Counted from the stretch's first letter, positions 1-14,215 are shown. The stretch is 64,000 nt of DNA from Oikopleura dioica (GCA_907165135.1 OU015568.1:10486501-10550500), one strand, 5' to 3'. Translations and numbers: made by a program. Notes: a model not told the origin generated them from the sequence alone.

Positions 1-1834
1 GTGCATTGTGTATTGCAAGTGACCGCTAGCGATTTCTTCTACAGAAGCGATGTTGGTAATCCTGATGTCTGTGTGCTCTAAATCACAGAACAGCGAGTTT
101 TCGGGACACTTTTCAGCAGCTCCTGTCCTCATCAAATCCCCACAAAGAGACAGGAACATATTCGACCCAGAATTTTCAACCTCCCAGTCAAAGTCGTTGT
201 ATATTCGGTGAGAATGAAGCTCGCAGAAGCCGAAGTTCTCTTTGCCATTCAAATCACACTCTTCTGTGGTACAACACCACGGTCGCCCATTGTGTCCAAA
301 AGTCTCGCAGTTGTTGGAAGTGTGTTTTTCGCCTTTGGTCGTAGTGTAAGAAAATGGAAAGTGGCATTTTTCACCGTCGATAGTTGAAACGTCTTTTTGG
401 TCGTCGACGTTTTCTCGTGATAACTTTTCGATGAGACTTCTCGGCTGGCGCATGATCGAGCTGACGTCGTATCCGACTGGAATCATTCCACAGACAGTTT
501 CAAGCTTTTCTTGGCAGACTTCGTTCCTGTTCCATTCGAAAGTAAGCGCGCAGCCATCTTCGGATTTTTCAACAAGCTGAGGCTCCGCTTGGTTTTCAGA
601 GCTATCGACACAGTTGATGTTTATGATTGAATCGTATTTTAAATCGTTTTCACAAACAGCACCATCTCGATAGATGAGAACAATCATATCGCTTGAGTAA
701 ATAGCGTTGTAGAACTTTCCAAGTGATTGGGGATCCGAGCCGGTTTTCTTATTCTCCTCGCACAGAGAAAGATCGTACTCATCATCAAGAGAAAATGAGG
801 ATTTTTCGAAGTCTTTGCGAATATCAATCGATTTTCCAACATCACCTTCGGAAAAACGACAAGTTTTGCTGGACATGTCCGAGATCGGTCTCGCCGCGCC
901 AGTTCTGTGAATGACTCCGATTTGACACTCATTTTCGCCCAAAGAACTCGAGGTAAAATACTGTGGCGGATGTTCTCTTCCGACATGAGGAAACTCAAGA
1001 GTGACTGTGAATTGATTCGAGCATGCGACCTTCTCGAGCTCTTCTTTTCCATAAAACTTCATCTGAACAGAGCTGTCTTGCGATTGGAATTTCGGTTCAG
1101 GAGAATCTTTGAATAACGTTCGGATTTCTCCACTTTTTTCAACAAAACAAGCTGCTTTTCCAGCACATTTCGTTGGAAACTCCCCTTCTTCTGGAAGAAC
1201 AGAACAGAGACTGTAGTAGATCTTGTTGCCTGCTGGAGATGTGATGGAATAGACAGTATTCGCGAGTCGGGTGAGGTCGATTATTGCATTTTTCTCGGTA
1301 TCCACTGTGTAGCATTTTGAAATCGTATTATCTGGTTTCTTTTCATCCTTGCAAGCCGCTGACGTCCGCCATTCAAATGTAAGTTCTCGCTTCTTATCTT
1401 TCTCAGATTTCAAAATTAGCTCCGGCGGAAATGTAGCACCAAGAGGTCGATGTCCGCATACAAACTGGACGTTGAGTTTTATCTCGTCAATGTCGTCGAA
1501 ATCATCTGGGTTCTTGAGGACGAATGAAGTAGAAATTGAATCCGTCTCTAATTCAAATTCAGAGTCGTCTTTCGGAATCAACACTTTCGTATGCTCCTCG
1601 CCAGCCGGTTTGATACAGACGAGGCCATCTTTACAATGGGACGACGTTCCACATAAATTGAAGAGGTACAAGTCCAAGTTATCTACAGCTTCCCATGCTC
1701 CGACTAAGCAAATGAGAAGAATTCAGGTATAGAATCTTACCGAGGCTTGAGAGGTCAAAATTACTGTTCAGATTTTTACAATCCAACGAAAACGCAACAC
1801 TCAATAAAAATAATAACGATTTCTCACATTTCAT
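1..1834 (-). CDS. IGF2R: Cation-independent mannose-6-phosphate/IGF2 receptor-like protein, 5' part (3' end outside window)
   Basis: Two exons are visible: 1741-1834 holds the ATG and a signal peptide (MKCEKSLLLFLLSVAFSLDC), and 1703 down to the window edge is a second long open exon; a 37-nt GT-AG intron separates them. About 595 residues are in view. The mature part has repeated cysteine-rich MRH-type modules with paired cysteines and motifs such as TFEWRTSAAC and LTFEWNRNEVC, followed by a fibronectin type II module (GEKCHFPFSY ... GRPWCCTTEEC). A type II module embedded in MRH repeats is characteristic of the CI-MPR ectodomain. In the family this receptor sorts lysosomal enzymes from the Golgi and endosomes. 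The transmembrane and tail part, if present, lies beyond the window, so it could also be a shorter secreted relative. Confidence 0.75.
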
Positions 1835-1887
1835 CCCTAAAATACCCGAGTTAGGCCAACGGAAGGAAGTTAAAATAAAGTATTTTT

Positions 1888-3364
1888 TCAGCTTTCATGA
1901 GAAATCAGAGCTTTCTGCAAACGGGTTCTGCGTTCTTCTAAATTTGTCCAATCCGATGAAATTTTATGAAGATAGTCAAGAGGCGCATCTGCTGTTATTT
2001 GAGAAAAGTATCGATCACGACTCTTTGGCTTAGCAGACTAGATTGTTGTAACTGGTAATTCTTTAGGCTTTTACTTACCTTTTCAATGTATTCATCGTAT
2101 TCTTTCGTTGAATGCTGACATAGAACTTTTCCGTTGAAAGATTCTTCCTAAAGCAAATTGAAACAAAAAGGACGAGGCGAAGGCTTACATTATATTTTGG
2201 ATCCGCGATCGCTGAAATAATCGTCTGCGATGCATTTTCAACGCTAGGCAAGACGACTGCCCATCTGATCATATTATACGCCCTCAAAACAGTTCCTTTA
2301 AAATTAACATCTTGCTTCGTATAGCGATTCAATAAAGTCTCATTCGAAGTTCCAGGATCAACGCTGATAGAATTTAGCTCTCTTGACCATCTTTTAGTCG
2401 CCATGTACAGACAGAGCTTTGTCTGCATATACGACTCGATGTGTTTGAATTTCTCTTGAGCATCGTCTTGGCTGTAGTTTGTCGGATCGATGATGCGAGA
2501 AGCATGCGTTTTCAAATCCTTTGCTTGAGATCAAAAAACGAAACTCATATTACTGTGAAAATAAGTCAGGAATGAGAATCACGGTACATCGAAAAGAGAC
2601 GTTTTGTGACCTTTGCTTGAAAGTCGAGGATTTTTCCTCAGTTAAACTAATCTGCGCTTCTTTCATCATCGGGCAAACAACAGAAACAACTCTTCCATTA
2701 TTCTCCTTGATACTATCCTTCAACAATTCTCCAAGCAAGAAATGGCCAAGAAAGCCAACATGAAAGGTAGTATCGAAACCATCGGGAGTTTCGTGAGGGT
2801 CTCTCGAGCTGTTCGGCTTGAAGATTGCAGCGTTGTTAACCAAAACATCTACTTTTCCATATTTCTTCAAAAGCTTCGTCGCGCATTTTTCGACAGAGTC
2901 CAAATCTGCCAAGTTCAAATGCACCAAATCAACGCTCGCTTCGGGAACTTCTTTCAAAATAAATTTCTTCGCGACTTCCAAGTTTTTCTGCGATCTTGAA
3001 GCAAGAACAACTGTTGCTCCTCGCTCGGCTGCACCTTTTGCCGAGAATTTTCCAAAGCCAGAAGAGCTTCCAGTGATAACGACGACTTTTCCATGGAGAT
3101 TTGCTTCTTCAATTGGGATAGCGGAGCTGTCGTTCAGGAATAAGACTAAAAATTAAGAAAAAATGGCTGAAAAAGTGTTGAAGACGCACTTCTGTAGGCA
3201 TAAATGAAGCCAAATCCAAAAACAAGTGGTGTTACTGCTTTCAAAAACGTAGCACCAACGAGGAGCATTTTCCCACTAGAACTTTCATGGGAAACATTTT
3301 TTAATGGAGCCGAATTTCGACGAACGAGAGGAGTAATTCTCCGCGATAAATGACGCGTAATCAT
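1888..3364 (-). CDS. Membrane-anchored short-chain dehydrogenase/reductase (retinol dehydrogenase-like)
   Basis: Five exons: about 3190-3364, 2583-3145, 2189-2518, 2079-2148 and 1888-2037. An N-terminal hydrophobic anchor (near residues 35-58) is followed by a Rossmann NAD(P)-binding motif, VVVITGSSSGFGK, then the NNAAIF motif of classical SDRs, a Ser/catalytic region and a downstream YMQTKLC that supplies the Tyr-x-x-x-Lys pair. The order TGxxxGxG, NNAG-like and YxxxK matches RDH11-14/WWOX-type SDRs; the exact substrate cannot be told. The ATG lies directly behind AATTTTAG, a good trans-splice acceptor. The third exon joins best if the second ends at ACC|GTGATT, with CAAGCAAAGG repeated at both sides of the intron. 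The C-terminal 50 residues are not conserved with anything I recognise. Confidence 0.8.
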
Positions 3365-3383
3365 TCTAAAATTAATTCCCTTT

Positions 3384-3977
3384 GATGAATTTAAAAAACT
3401 TTTTGCAGGCAAAATCCTGACTTTGCCTGTTTTTATATTCACCAGAAAGCCCTCAAAATTCTGAGTCTACTGGACTAGTTTCAGACCAAAACAGCCAGAC
3501 GATGACGTCATATATGACGCTAGAAGTTGGCAAAAATGGCCATTTCGGGCAAACTTTGAGTCAGTTTTTCTCGGCCTTTTTGACGGAATCTTCTCATGTT
3601 CTATAGTTCAAATTGATCCCTATGAAAAACTGTACTAAGGTTTTTCTTGGATTTTCATTTGCTCAAAAATTTTTTTTCGGAAAATTCTAGAGCCGAATTT
3701 TTCAAAATTTTTTTCCGAATACTTGAAAACCTTAGTACAGTTTTTTATAAGCTTTCATTTGAGCTATAGTACACCGAAAAATTCAAGCAGGAACGCTGTA
3801 AAAATAAGACTCAAAGTTTCGGCTTTTTCGAACCTTCTGACGTCATTTGTGACGTCATTTTCTAGAAAATTTCGAAAACGACTTGGTCGAATCGACTCAA
3901 AATTTTTCGGGCTTTCTGCAGGGCTGAAAATCTGACCAAGTCAGAATTTCGCCTGCAAAAAGTTTTTTAAATTCATC
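3384..3977. mobile_element. Palindromic MITE-like element (long imperfect terminal inverted repeats)
   Basis: The left flank reads GATGAATTTAAAAAAC and then TTTTTGCAGGC; the right flank carries the reverse complement (about 3944-3976). Inverted similarity continues inward through paired TGACGTCA-containing blocks (3500-3520 against 3838-3862) and the inner arms GAAAAACTGTACTAAGG (about 3625) against CCTTAGTACAGTTTTT (about 3730). The whole 0.6 kb therefore folds back on itself with a short central spacer. It contains no coding region. It fills the gap between the divergently transcribed SDR and LYST genes and abuts both 5' ends, so it may affect their promoters. No clear target-site duplication was found. 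Confidence 0.65.
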
Positions 3978-4184
3978 TTTATTTACAGACTGTAAGCAGA
4001 CAGGGTTATTCTCGAACGAAGCAGAAACCGTAACGAATTGGCACTGCTACGCGAAAAATTACTTTCCACGGCGCGCCAATCAGAAAATCGCTTCGAGCGA
4101 AGAAAAAAGCTGTTTCGTAAATTTGCGTTTGGCAGCTTTGGCTTTTGTCCGAATGAAGCGAAACGAGAAATCGGAGAAATTGAA

Positions 4185-7100
4185 ATGACCGAGAACTCGG
4201 TTGCCCAGTTTTCTAGGCTTGCCAGAGAACTCCTAAAGTAAGTAAAGAAAATGTAAATAATAAACGTTATTTATAGTGATTCGTGTAAAGTTCTATATTC
4301 ACGTTTTAAGCGTTCGCTCAGAAGAATGGAACACGACGAGAATATCTAACAAAACCCGTCTTTCCTCGTTCCTCTTTTTTCTTCGAAATCGCGGCCATGA
4401 GCTCCTTCAAAAAGTCGTCGACGAGAAAGAATCCGTAAACGATCCAGAATTCACCGATTTGATCATTCACACGGTAGTTTGTCTCTGTCGACTGCCGGTG
4501 AAGAATCTGCCACAGCTTGAGCCGCGGTTGGAAAGACGAAATCGGACTATAAGTAAATCCCAGCGAAAGAAAGAGTCGAAAAAGGTAGATTTGTGTTTTA
4601 AAAAATGCTTATTTCATGATTCTTTCCAGGGGATATGCGAAAAACGACCGATGATCAAGCCGTTTCATCGAGTCCTCCAAAGCGCTTTGGAAGAAAGTGA
4701 CTGCGAGCACGATTACAGTCTGATTCTAGCGAATTCTACGCAAATCATCCAGCGCGTTTCCTACCAGGGGATTCTTTACTTGCGTCCGATTTCAGATCTT
4801 CTGAGGAATTTGGCGGCTGCGCATGGAGATCGTGTGAAAATTGCTTATTTGATTGCGCTTTTCAGCAACTTGAGAGAACAAATAGCATGCGACAGAATCG
4901 TGGTAGAAGATGGATCGCAAACGGTGAAAATGATGATGGAACTGCTTTCGCTTGCGAAGCTGCTGTTGTTGGACGGAGAAGACAATCTTGGATTGAATGT
5001 GATTTTGATCATGATTAATGTCCTGCGAAGAGTGCAACTTGATCATTTATTCTCTGCTTCCTGGAGTTACATGCTCAATTTGAAACTGCTGGAACTGACT
5101 CCGTTATCGAAATTTACGAATATTCCGCTTTTGAAAGGTAGATTTTATCAAAATATTACAGTGACCATCATTAAACGAGCAACTGATACTGTTTACACAT
5201 TTTGTAAACAATGGTGACGATAAAATAAAAGTTTTTATATACATCTTGCAATAGAGCGCCATATTGTTTGCCAGGTGGTCTATTTTGACCAATTTGATCA
5301 TTATCTTCGAAATATTTTGAAAATTTTGAAACGAACTGACCTCCATTTTCAGATGTCTTGGAGCAAATACACTCGGCTGAACTAATTTTACGCAGGAGAA
5401 TCAATTCAATACTTTCTGGGAACACTCGAGCAAGTGCAGTCTTTCCCGTCCAGCATTGGAATGGTGAGCATGCTGAGAAACAATTCTCCCTCGCTCTTCA
5501 GACCAAAGATCTTTCTCCAGATCAAGCCAGCGACATTTGCCTATTCGCCAAGTTCACGAAAGCGATGCTTGTTCTCATCAACATTTGCTCAACAGAACTG
5601 CTCGATTTCATCAAAAACCTTCTTTCCCAAAGTTTCAACTGCTGCTGCCTGACCACCGCCGACATCTTCTCCAAAATAAGCGAACAGCGATTTTCATTCC
5701 TTCCATATTTACTAGCCCGCTGCGAGCAGCCTAAGTGCCCTAGATGCGTCACAAGAGATTCCAAGATCTGGGCTCCTCTTTCACAGTACACTTATTCTAA
5801 AATCAACTCTGAGGAAGAACGAGTCAACTATTTCACAACAATTCATCATTTAACTTCTGTCCTGCCGAAAAACGCCAACCGACTTTTGCTCGACTATCTG
5901 CTCCTTCCGATTTTATCGCAAAACCTCGACCAACTCGGCCGATCAACCGAAAATGAATCAAAACTTCAATTAATACTCGATTCCATTGGAAACACTTTAT
6001 CATCAATCACATTTGCGCCGCTGGGACTTTTCAAAACCTTCTTGAAAATGCTCAAGAAAGTCGACGTAGAAGGGACAAAAATGGTGCTTCCAATACTAAC
6101 GTCCTCGATGAAAGTCAGCACGTCGAATCAAGTCGAATCCCTTGAGCAGCAAAAGCTGGCCAAAGAGATCATTCTCATTTTCTGCAGAAGCACTAAGGCA
6201 GTTCTTATCGACGACGTTGGAAATTTAAAAATGGAAAATGATCAGCCCGTTCTCAATCCGTCCGAAGCTCTCCTCACTACCGACTGTTTGTTTTATTTGA
6301 CCCAACTCTACGAAGGAATAGCGCACAGCGACTTGTTGCGGAAGACTGTATTCAAAAATTTGCAGTTGAAAGATGTTATCAAAACCCTTCTTGCGCAGAG
6401 CATTTTTCTAGTTGGTGATCCGAGCATAGCGATAAACGCCGCGGGAGACTCGAGTTATATCTGCATTCCGAAGCATCATTCGATGCCGCTTACAACGAGG
6501 ATGGAAATTTTCAGCGTTCTTCTTGGCCTCTACACATTTTTCACAAGCCACTGTCATCTTCAATGGCCGACATTCGAAACTGCTGTTTTACCAGAAATCG
6601 CCAGTGATTTTGTGAGCAACACGAAGCATCTCAAACTCCAAGTCATAAACAATCTAACAAAAGTTCTCGAAGCGTCGCTGGAGCCAAAGCTGAAGAGCAC
6701 GAAAAAGAGTCCTCGCAAAAATCATCGAAGAAACAGATCCATCATTCTTGATCTTTCTGCTATTGAATCTTCAGAAGCTCCACTCACTAGATCTCCTCCT
6801 CCAGAAACCGTCAAAACAAAGAATACAAGGACCGTTATATTTCCTTGTATTATCAAGTTCGTATTCACCATTTTCGGGCTTTTCTGGGAAGATCAAAACT
6901 CTACTGAAGAACTACCTGGGCTTATCCCTTTACTAGAAAATGTACTGTCACTTCTTCACAGCCAAAAGAACGTTGAAATCTGCGCTAAGCACAATGTCCT
7001 TCTACTTGTTCTCCAAAAGTTCGACTTTCTTCTGGACACGGAAGATAATTCTAAGATCACAAAACTCATGCTCGAGCTCTTCTCAAAATCCTCACGCCAC

Positions 7101-10100
7101 TATGTTTCACCTGCTGCACTCCAACTCGTGCTCAACAAGCTCACGCGCCCTAAACCACCCATCACCGACATCACAACTTGCCTCAAAGACCTCTTCGAAA
7201 CAACCTCAAAAGTCTACGCCTCAATGCAAATTCCGATCACTATCGACAAGATTTACAATAATCTGTTTGACATAAGCGGTACTTCTGATTGGAATAATTC
7301 GGCTTGGAATCGAGGAATCATTCACCAAGAGATGAAAGACTTTTTAAAAGAAAGAGTCCATTTCTTGGACATTTTGTTTTTGGCTCTTCGGTGATTACGG
7401 CGAAGTGCATTCTGATGAGACTTGGAATCCAGAGCTTCATGACAACGATTCCAACGAGTCTCTTACTTCTTCAGATAATGGGCTAGTCATTCTTCAAGAA
7501 GAAATTTACGATCTTAACTTCATGAATGGAACTCACATTGCTAGCTTTGGAGAGAGTGATTATATGCTGCAACTTTGGATCGAAGGAAGCAAATTCCAGC
7601 TTCGAATTGTCACTGATAATAGAGATGGAAAACCACCAGGAATTCTCGCGAAACAGGAGGTAGACATCGAGCTGAAAAAGGGTCGCTGGGATCATGTGAG
7701 CTTCTCTGCGAAAGAAACCCGCGCAGCTTTGAAAGGCCATTTTGCCTTCGAGGTCGTCATTCAACTAAATTTGGCGACTGTTTTTGAAACAAGCATAGAA
7801 TTCCCACAGCTCGCGAAAACTCGAAAATCCCTCCGCTGGCAAACCATGCAGTGGGTCTTTGGTGACTCCCGAAGAGAAGAAGCGAATGAAGTCTTTGAAA
7901 ACACATTGAGAGTTTCTGGCTGTAAGATTTTCCGCGGGCGATTGATGGCTGACGAAATCATAGCTCTCTATCTTCTTGGCCCGGACAACCAAGACCTCAC
8001 TCTCACCACTGGCGATGAAAGCACAAGTCCGTTCAACCCATCAATGACAACTTTTCAACATGAGTTCCTCAAATATAATATCGAGGTGGAAAATATTGAC
8101 CTGGAGCAGTCTCTTACATTTCGTCCGAACCTAAATGTTCTTCGCGAGAAGATATTTCTATCATGGAATGCTAAATCACCCGAATCGCTTTGGCTCTTTG
8201 GACCTGTCTCAAATAAGGGATCTCTCTTCCAGTCACAAAAAGCGGAGCCATTTCAGCCTATAAGTCAAAAAGCCCGAGTCATCAGAGCTCCACTTCTTCA
8301 AGGTCAAATCCGAGCAGATAGAAGCGCAGCACTCGATTCTGCAGTTTATCAACTGGGTGGTGTAAGGCCGTTCCTGCTTCTCTTTTCAAATTCAATGACA
8401 CCGATTTCCTCGACATCAGTCCAAATTGAATCTCTTTTCGTTCTGCTTTCAGCGATTCGCTTGAACAACTCCTTCGCCAGGGACTTCCATCAATTGAAAG
8501 GCCATCTGATGGTCAAACAAGTCATTCAAGCTGGAAACCCATACCCTGATCTTTTGAGAACTCTTGTAGGATTCGCCTGCCATGGGCGTATTTTTGATGA
8601 TAACGGAAATATTCTCCAAGATACGAGCGCAGTCATCACTGATACATCGATGCTGAACCATCTTATTCTCGGTAAAATTCTCGATCTAATTATCCAACTA
8701 AAACTATTCTTAGATTGCAACTTGTGGTGCGTTGATCCGAAGGCTTGGGCGCTGCAGTTTGAAGTTCTAAAAGCACTCGTGCACGACAATCACAAATACC
8801 GAGCTTTCAACGTCAAGACACTTGTCCAAGCTGGCGCTGTGTTGAAACTTCTCGAAACCCTCCAAATCTCTCTCTCAGAACGACCAAAAATGGAGATGCC
8901 ACTCTTCGTTGGAAATATGATGGTCGATCTGATACGAGCTTTAATAGGATATCCCCCCGATACGCAAATAATCGCAAAAGTCTTTGATTTCTGCTGCTCA
9001 GTACACCCGCCTTCAGAAGCTTATGTGACAAATACGCGAAAGAAATTCTACTTCTATCCTCGATTTGAAAGTGCTCATGGATCTCAATCTATGCAAACGA
9101 AGTTGGAGAGGTCACAGTCTCTCGATGCGCTCCCGTCAGCAACAATGATCGAATTTGAGGGCGAAAAATTACATCTCCGAAGCTTATCAGAAGCCATTCA
9201 GCCTTCTGTTTCCGCTCCGATTCAAGCTATCTTCTGAATGATGGAAAGAGACCTTCCCCATTTCGCTCCCGTCATCTGAAGAAAGAGCTCTTTCATGTAG
9301 ATATTCTTGACGGTACGCCATCTGACGATTTTCTCGAGCATTCCAATCATTCACCAGTTGAGGGCCAGTCGCCACAGCCTATTAATTACTCTGCTAAATC
9401 GAGTGACAATGATGACTCAGTTGATCTCGGAGAATGTCGAGGTGCAACAAATAGCGTGTTGAATGAATGGGATGTTCTTAGAAGAACGAATAGTGATGCT
9501 TCAGCTGGGTATGTTCTTACCGATGGAACTGCAAATTTAGTGAACGGACTCCTGGAAGTTTTGCGGCATGCAGTTGTGCTTCTCCCAGATACACAAATAA
9601 AAACAGTTCTCAACGATGTCGTCATCAACTGGGAAACGCTTGTTGTTCTTGCCAATTCCAACGACGATTCTATCCGATGCGCTTCTCTACGATTGTTTCA
9701 TGATTATCTACAGCGCGCCTCGGTCGAAATCAGACACCAAATTGTTCGAGGCAAAGCTTTCATGTTATTTGCAAACCAGCTTTATCAGCATCAATCAACT
9801 GCAGAACTCGTCGAAAGCGCACTTTTGCTTATTTCAAGCCGTGCTGAACCTCTCCTCGAAGCTACTAGTGGATCAGTTCGCGAGCTTGATCCAACTGCTT
9901 TGCCTGCCGTCGCTCCGCTGATCGCCCTTCTTGAGAATGCAGTCGGTGACGATTTCGTTTTGGATCTTGTTTGCATGAATGTTCGAAATCTATTTGAGGC
10001 TCATGACGAGCTTGGAGATACAATGATGGATAGAGGTTTGAGCATCGTTCTTTGCAACGCGATTGCGAAGCAAGTCTCAATGAAGGAGCCAGTTTCGCCA

Positions 10101-13100
10101 TCTTTGCTCGGCTTGCTCCATTCTGTTACAATTCGCTGTGCCACGACGAACACGGAACATTTCCGAATCATGTCTGACATTATCGAGTCCCTCGCACATC
10201 TTGAGCTAAAAGAGATTGAGCTCGACGAAGATACCGTCGATTTCATCGATGATGAAAAACACAATGATCTGTCGAGTACGTCAGATACTTGTGAGGCGTG
10301 TTCGCGTGTAACTGAAATAAGAAGGGTGCTATTTTCAGTTTACTTGGTTGCTATCGAAAGTTTGATGAAAAATACGGATCTCGGCCTCACTGAATTACAG
10401 AGTGAGGAGATCCTTGCGGCGGATATGTTTGCCTCGTCCGAGAAAATGCCGAGCTCGAACATGTCCACGCCGAAAAAACAGAATCTCAACATATCGACTC
10501 ATAACTCCCCAACCAAACTGAAAATTTCTGAAATTGATTTGATAACCCGTGTTGGTGTTCTCTTCAAAAGCGCTACATCGAAGATTCTTTGTCAAGGCCC
10601 ATCGCGCTGTCGCCATCACAATGACTTGCTCTCTAATGAGCTTATTTCAAAATACTCCCAACGATCTGGAATGGTACCCTCAACTCCTGCAAAACCTGAT
10701 AATGTTGACAACGATAGTGCATTTGCCATTCGCATATTTGATATCCTTCTCTACTGGTCCTCAGAAGCATCCAAATTTGATACGAAAGTTCCATGGATTA
10801 CAAAATATCATCATGCGGAGACGTCCCTCAACAAGCTTGCTCGAAATTACTCAAGAAAGTCCAAGCTTGCACGAAGATTGATGCTCAAACTGCCACTTTC
10901 AGAGCAGTTTGTCTCCTTGATCAATTTTATGCTTTCACCACAGGGAGGTAAAGCCCGCTTAGTACCTCTGAAAATCGTTAAAGAGCCCGAGCGAAAGAAC
11001 ATTCTTCTTTTTATTTTCAATGGAGCTGAGGCTGAGGCGGAGCAAGTCCAGCTCTATTTGCATTATCTATTTTTCTATCACAGCGCGAATATGGAACAGA
11101 ACGACATTGACGCTTTGAACCAACTTGTTGTCCTTATGAGCCAACTCGGTTACGATCCGCCATCAAACGGTCCTTCTGAGATCAAAGTTTCAGAAGCAAA
11201 ACAGCGAATGTATGAAAAGAAGCGCGCCAAATTACGAACAGCGTGGCTCAAGCAAGGGGACGAGCAATTCCGACAAATTGTTGAGAGAGCGTTCAATTAC
11301 TCCGATCACATCGCAACATCGTCCAGTGAAGTGACTCAAGTTGTTGTTAATCGACAAAATATATTACGACGAAGATTGATATCCCTTGTAAAGGCGATGG
11401 CTGCCAACGATGTTAAATCAAGAGATGTCTGGAGAAAGATCATTTCTCAGCTCAATCACGAAAGAGCTGTTTGGCACAACGTCTCTCAGACTGGAATGGT
11501 TTGGCAGCTTTCCCCATCCGAAGGTCCTTATGGCGAAAGACGACGCTTAGAAAGAGCAAACCCAAGAATAAAGTCAAAATTCGTAAGAAGTATATCCACG
11601 GAGATCTATGATGCTCTGAATGAACCGGACTCGATGAAATCGCTTCCAATGATGAATTTCCTGAAAGAAGACCCCGCTGAAGACAACAAAGCTGTCATCG
11701 AGTGGCTCCATATCCACGAACAAATCACAAATACTGAAAAATGTCGTAAAATCACGCCCGAGCACGAAGCAAACGGGGAGCTTTTGCTTTCGCCGACTAA
11801 AATGTTCTATGTTGGAGACGAGCCTCTATCGAGTTGCTTTGTAGCTAGAGGATTGATCGACGAAAGTGGTTTTTGCAAACACTGGGAAATTTCGTCCGTA
11901 AAAAGACTAAATCGACGATGGTTCGGGTTGATCGACTGTGCTCTCGAAATTGCATTCAACGATGGGCGCACCGAAATGTTCGCATTCTCAACCTTCGACA
12001 TTCGCGAAAACGTTTATACAACACTGTCAAAACTCTCGCCACCGGAAGCACCGGGAAGCTCGCTCCAAGATATGACAAGTAAATGGCAGAAAGGCGAAAT
12101 TTCTAACTTTGCATATTTGATGGCTCTTAATACTTTTGCTGGGCGAACATTCAATGATCTCATGCAATACCCAGTCTTTCCGTTCATTCTGAGAAATTAC
12201 ACAGAGGAAACTTTAGATTTGTCTAGTTGCGAAAGCTACAGAAATTTGATGGTGCCGATCTCTGTCCAGAATGACGAAAAAGAGAGATGTTCCAAGAGCG
12301 CTACCACTTTTTGTCAGAAGAGTTCAAACGAAACCCAGAAGCTACCGCTCCTTATCACTACGGCTCGCACTACTCTAACTCCGGAACAGTTCTTCATTTT
12401 CTTCTTCGACTGCCGCCGTTTACCAAGATGTTTCTCGAGTATCAAGACCAAAGTTTCGACCTTCCAGACAGAACATTTCATTCTATCGCAACCGCATGGA
12501 AACTCGCAAGCAATGACTCAGCAACGGACGTAAAAGAGCTTGTCCCGGAGTTCTTTTTCCTCCCAGAGTTTCTGCTTAACAATGAAAACTTCAATTTCGG
12601 AATAAGGCAAAATGGAAAAAGAGTACATCACGTGACGTTACCGCCTTGGTGCAATAATGATGCGCGCATGTTCATAAGTATTCATAGACAGGTAAAGCAT
12701 GGTTTATCTAATAACTGACTAACACGAATTGAAGGCACTCGAGTCTGCTCATGTAAGCAGCCAGCTACATCACTGGATCGATTTAGTTTTCGGACACAAA
12801 CAGACAGGCTCCGAAGCGATCAAGGCCTGCAACGTCTTTCATCCAATGACGTACTTCGGTGTCGATGTTGCATCTGAAACCGATCCCGTCAAGCGAACTG
12901 CGTTGGAGACGATGATCAAGACGTATGGTCAGACCCCGAAGCAGCTCTTTACCTCACCACATCCTCATCGCACAAAAGCAGATATTGAGTCGCTCAAGAA
13001 ACACGAGCGCGCTAAAGACCTTGAAGATGGTATTTTAGCTAACGTTAGTGGATTGAAGTGGGGTAACTGGTGTGGAAGCCCAACGCTTACCCCTCCTATC

Positions 13101-14064
13101 ATGATTTTGAAGAAAGCATTCAATTCATCGGCGGCTGTTCACGTCACTGCCTTCAGCAAGACAGACTGTGCGGTTCTCCCACCAAACACACGACTCGTTG
13201 GGAATTCCTTGCTAAGCTTTGATCACGATGATCGCATTCTACGACTGAAAACAGGGCGAACAAAGATAAATCTTCTAAAGCCAGAAGTCGATGACCAAAT
13301 CGTCTGTGCCGAGCCCGTTTCAAAGTCTCAGTTTATCATCGGTTTCGCGACCGGAATCATACAAATTTGGAACCTTGAAACATCAAAAACCAGGTAAAAT
13401 TTACTAACTGGAGCTCCAACTTTAATTTATTAGACCGAGTCTTCTTGACGGGAGTTTTCTTATTGGCCATTCTGATCGAATTCACGCTTTTGCTGTGTGC
13501 CCTGAGTTCTCTATCATTGTATCTGCATCGGAAGATGGCTCGGCAATTATTTGGGATCTCAATTCGCGAACCTATATTCGATCGCTTCAAGGTCATCCTG
13601 CCGGAGTAAACTGTGTTGCGACGGCTAACCAGACTGGTGAAATCGTCACAGTTTGTTCAAAAGACGACGAGCGACATTCACAACTTCGATTGTGGACGAT
13701 AAATGGTCAACTTGTTGCTGCTTGTGATGCTCAATCGCCCGTTCTTTGTACCAAATGGACTAATGCTGTTGAAGGTACTATCTCTCAGTTTTGTTATAGA
13801 TTTTAACTCAATTTAGGGCGCGCTTGCAATGCAGTCATCACTGGCCACGTGGACGGCTCCATTCATTTTTGGTCTAGCATTGATCTTTCGCATGTTCGGT
13901 CTTTGTCAACCACCGCCGCTAGCTGCATTTCGATTGCATTATCTGACTCTGGAGGAGTCCTCTTTACTCTCGGATCTGATGGGCTTCTTTCAGTCTGGGC
14001 GCAATCAGAGAATCAGCGCGAGACAAGAAAGCCGCTAGTGGTCAGCTTCGAAAAGACAGCTTGA
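4185..14064 (+). CDS. LYST: LYST (lysosomal trafficking regulator, BEACH-WD40 protein)
   Basis: A multi-exon gene of roughly 3,050 codons. The N-terminus ([17 protein letters not shown]) resembles LYST rather than WDFY3. A long ARM-like helical region follows, then a concanavalin-like segment (about 7500-8000), a PH-BEACH module (about 11700-13000; [50 protein letters not shown]) and C-terminal WD40 repeats (IIWDLN near 13550, HFWSS near 13860), ending without a FYVE domain. LYST controls lysosome and lysosome-related organelle size; human loss causes Chediak-Higashi syndrome. Introns are about 45 nt, plus one of about 215 nt (5138-5353). Frame changes near 4338-4398 and 9148-9191 fit GA-AG introns; those near 7378 and 12277 look like one-base homopolymer errors. 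It is probably the first gene of an operon with ATG10 and ENGase. Confidence 0.93.
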
Positions 14065-14215
14065 TAAATTCACTCTTGTAAATAGATTCGATACTTCTGT
14101 ACGTTATCTTCGATACTTCTACCTTCTTTGGGTAGTTTTACCTAAAAGTCCCTATTTCTTCATCCCATTGTCCAGAAATTACATTTATCCATTCGATAAC
14201 TCTTCACACGCCACC

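Noticed and set aside
4185-14064. Identification as WDFY3/ALFY
   Set aside because: BEACH and WD40 segments fit LYST better, the N-terminus matches LYST and there is no C-terminal FYVE domain.
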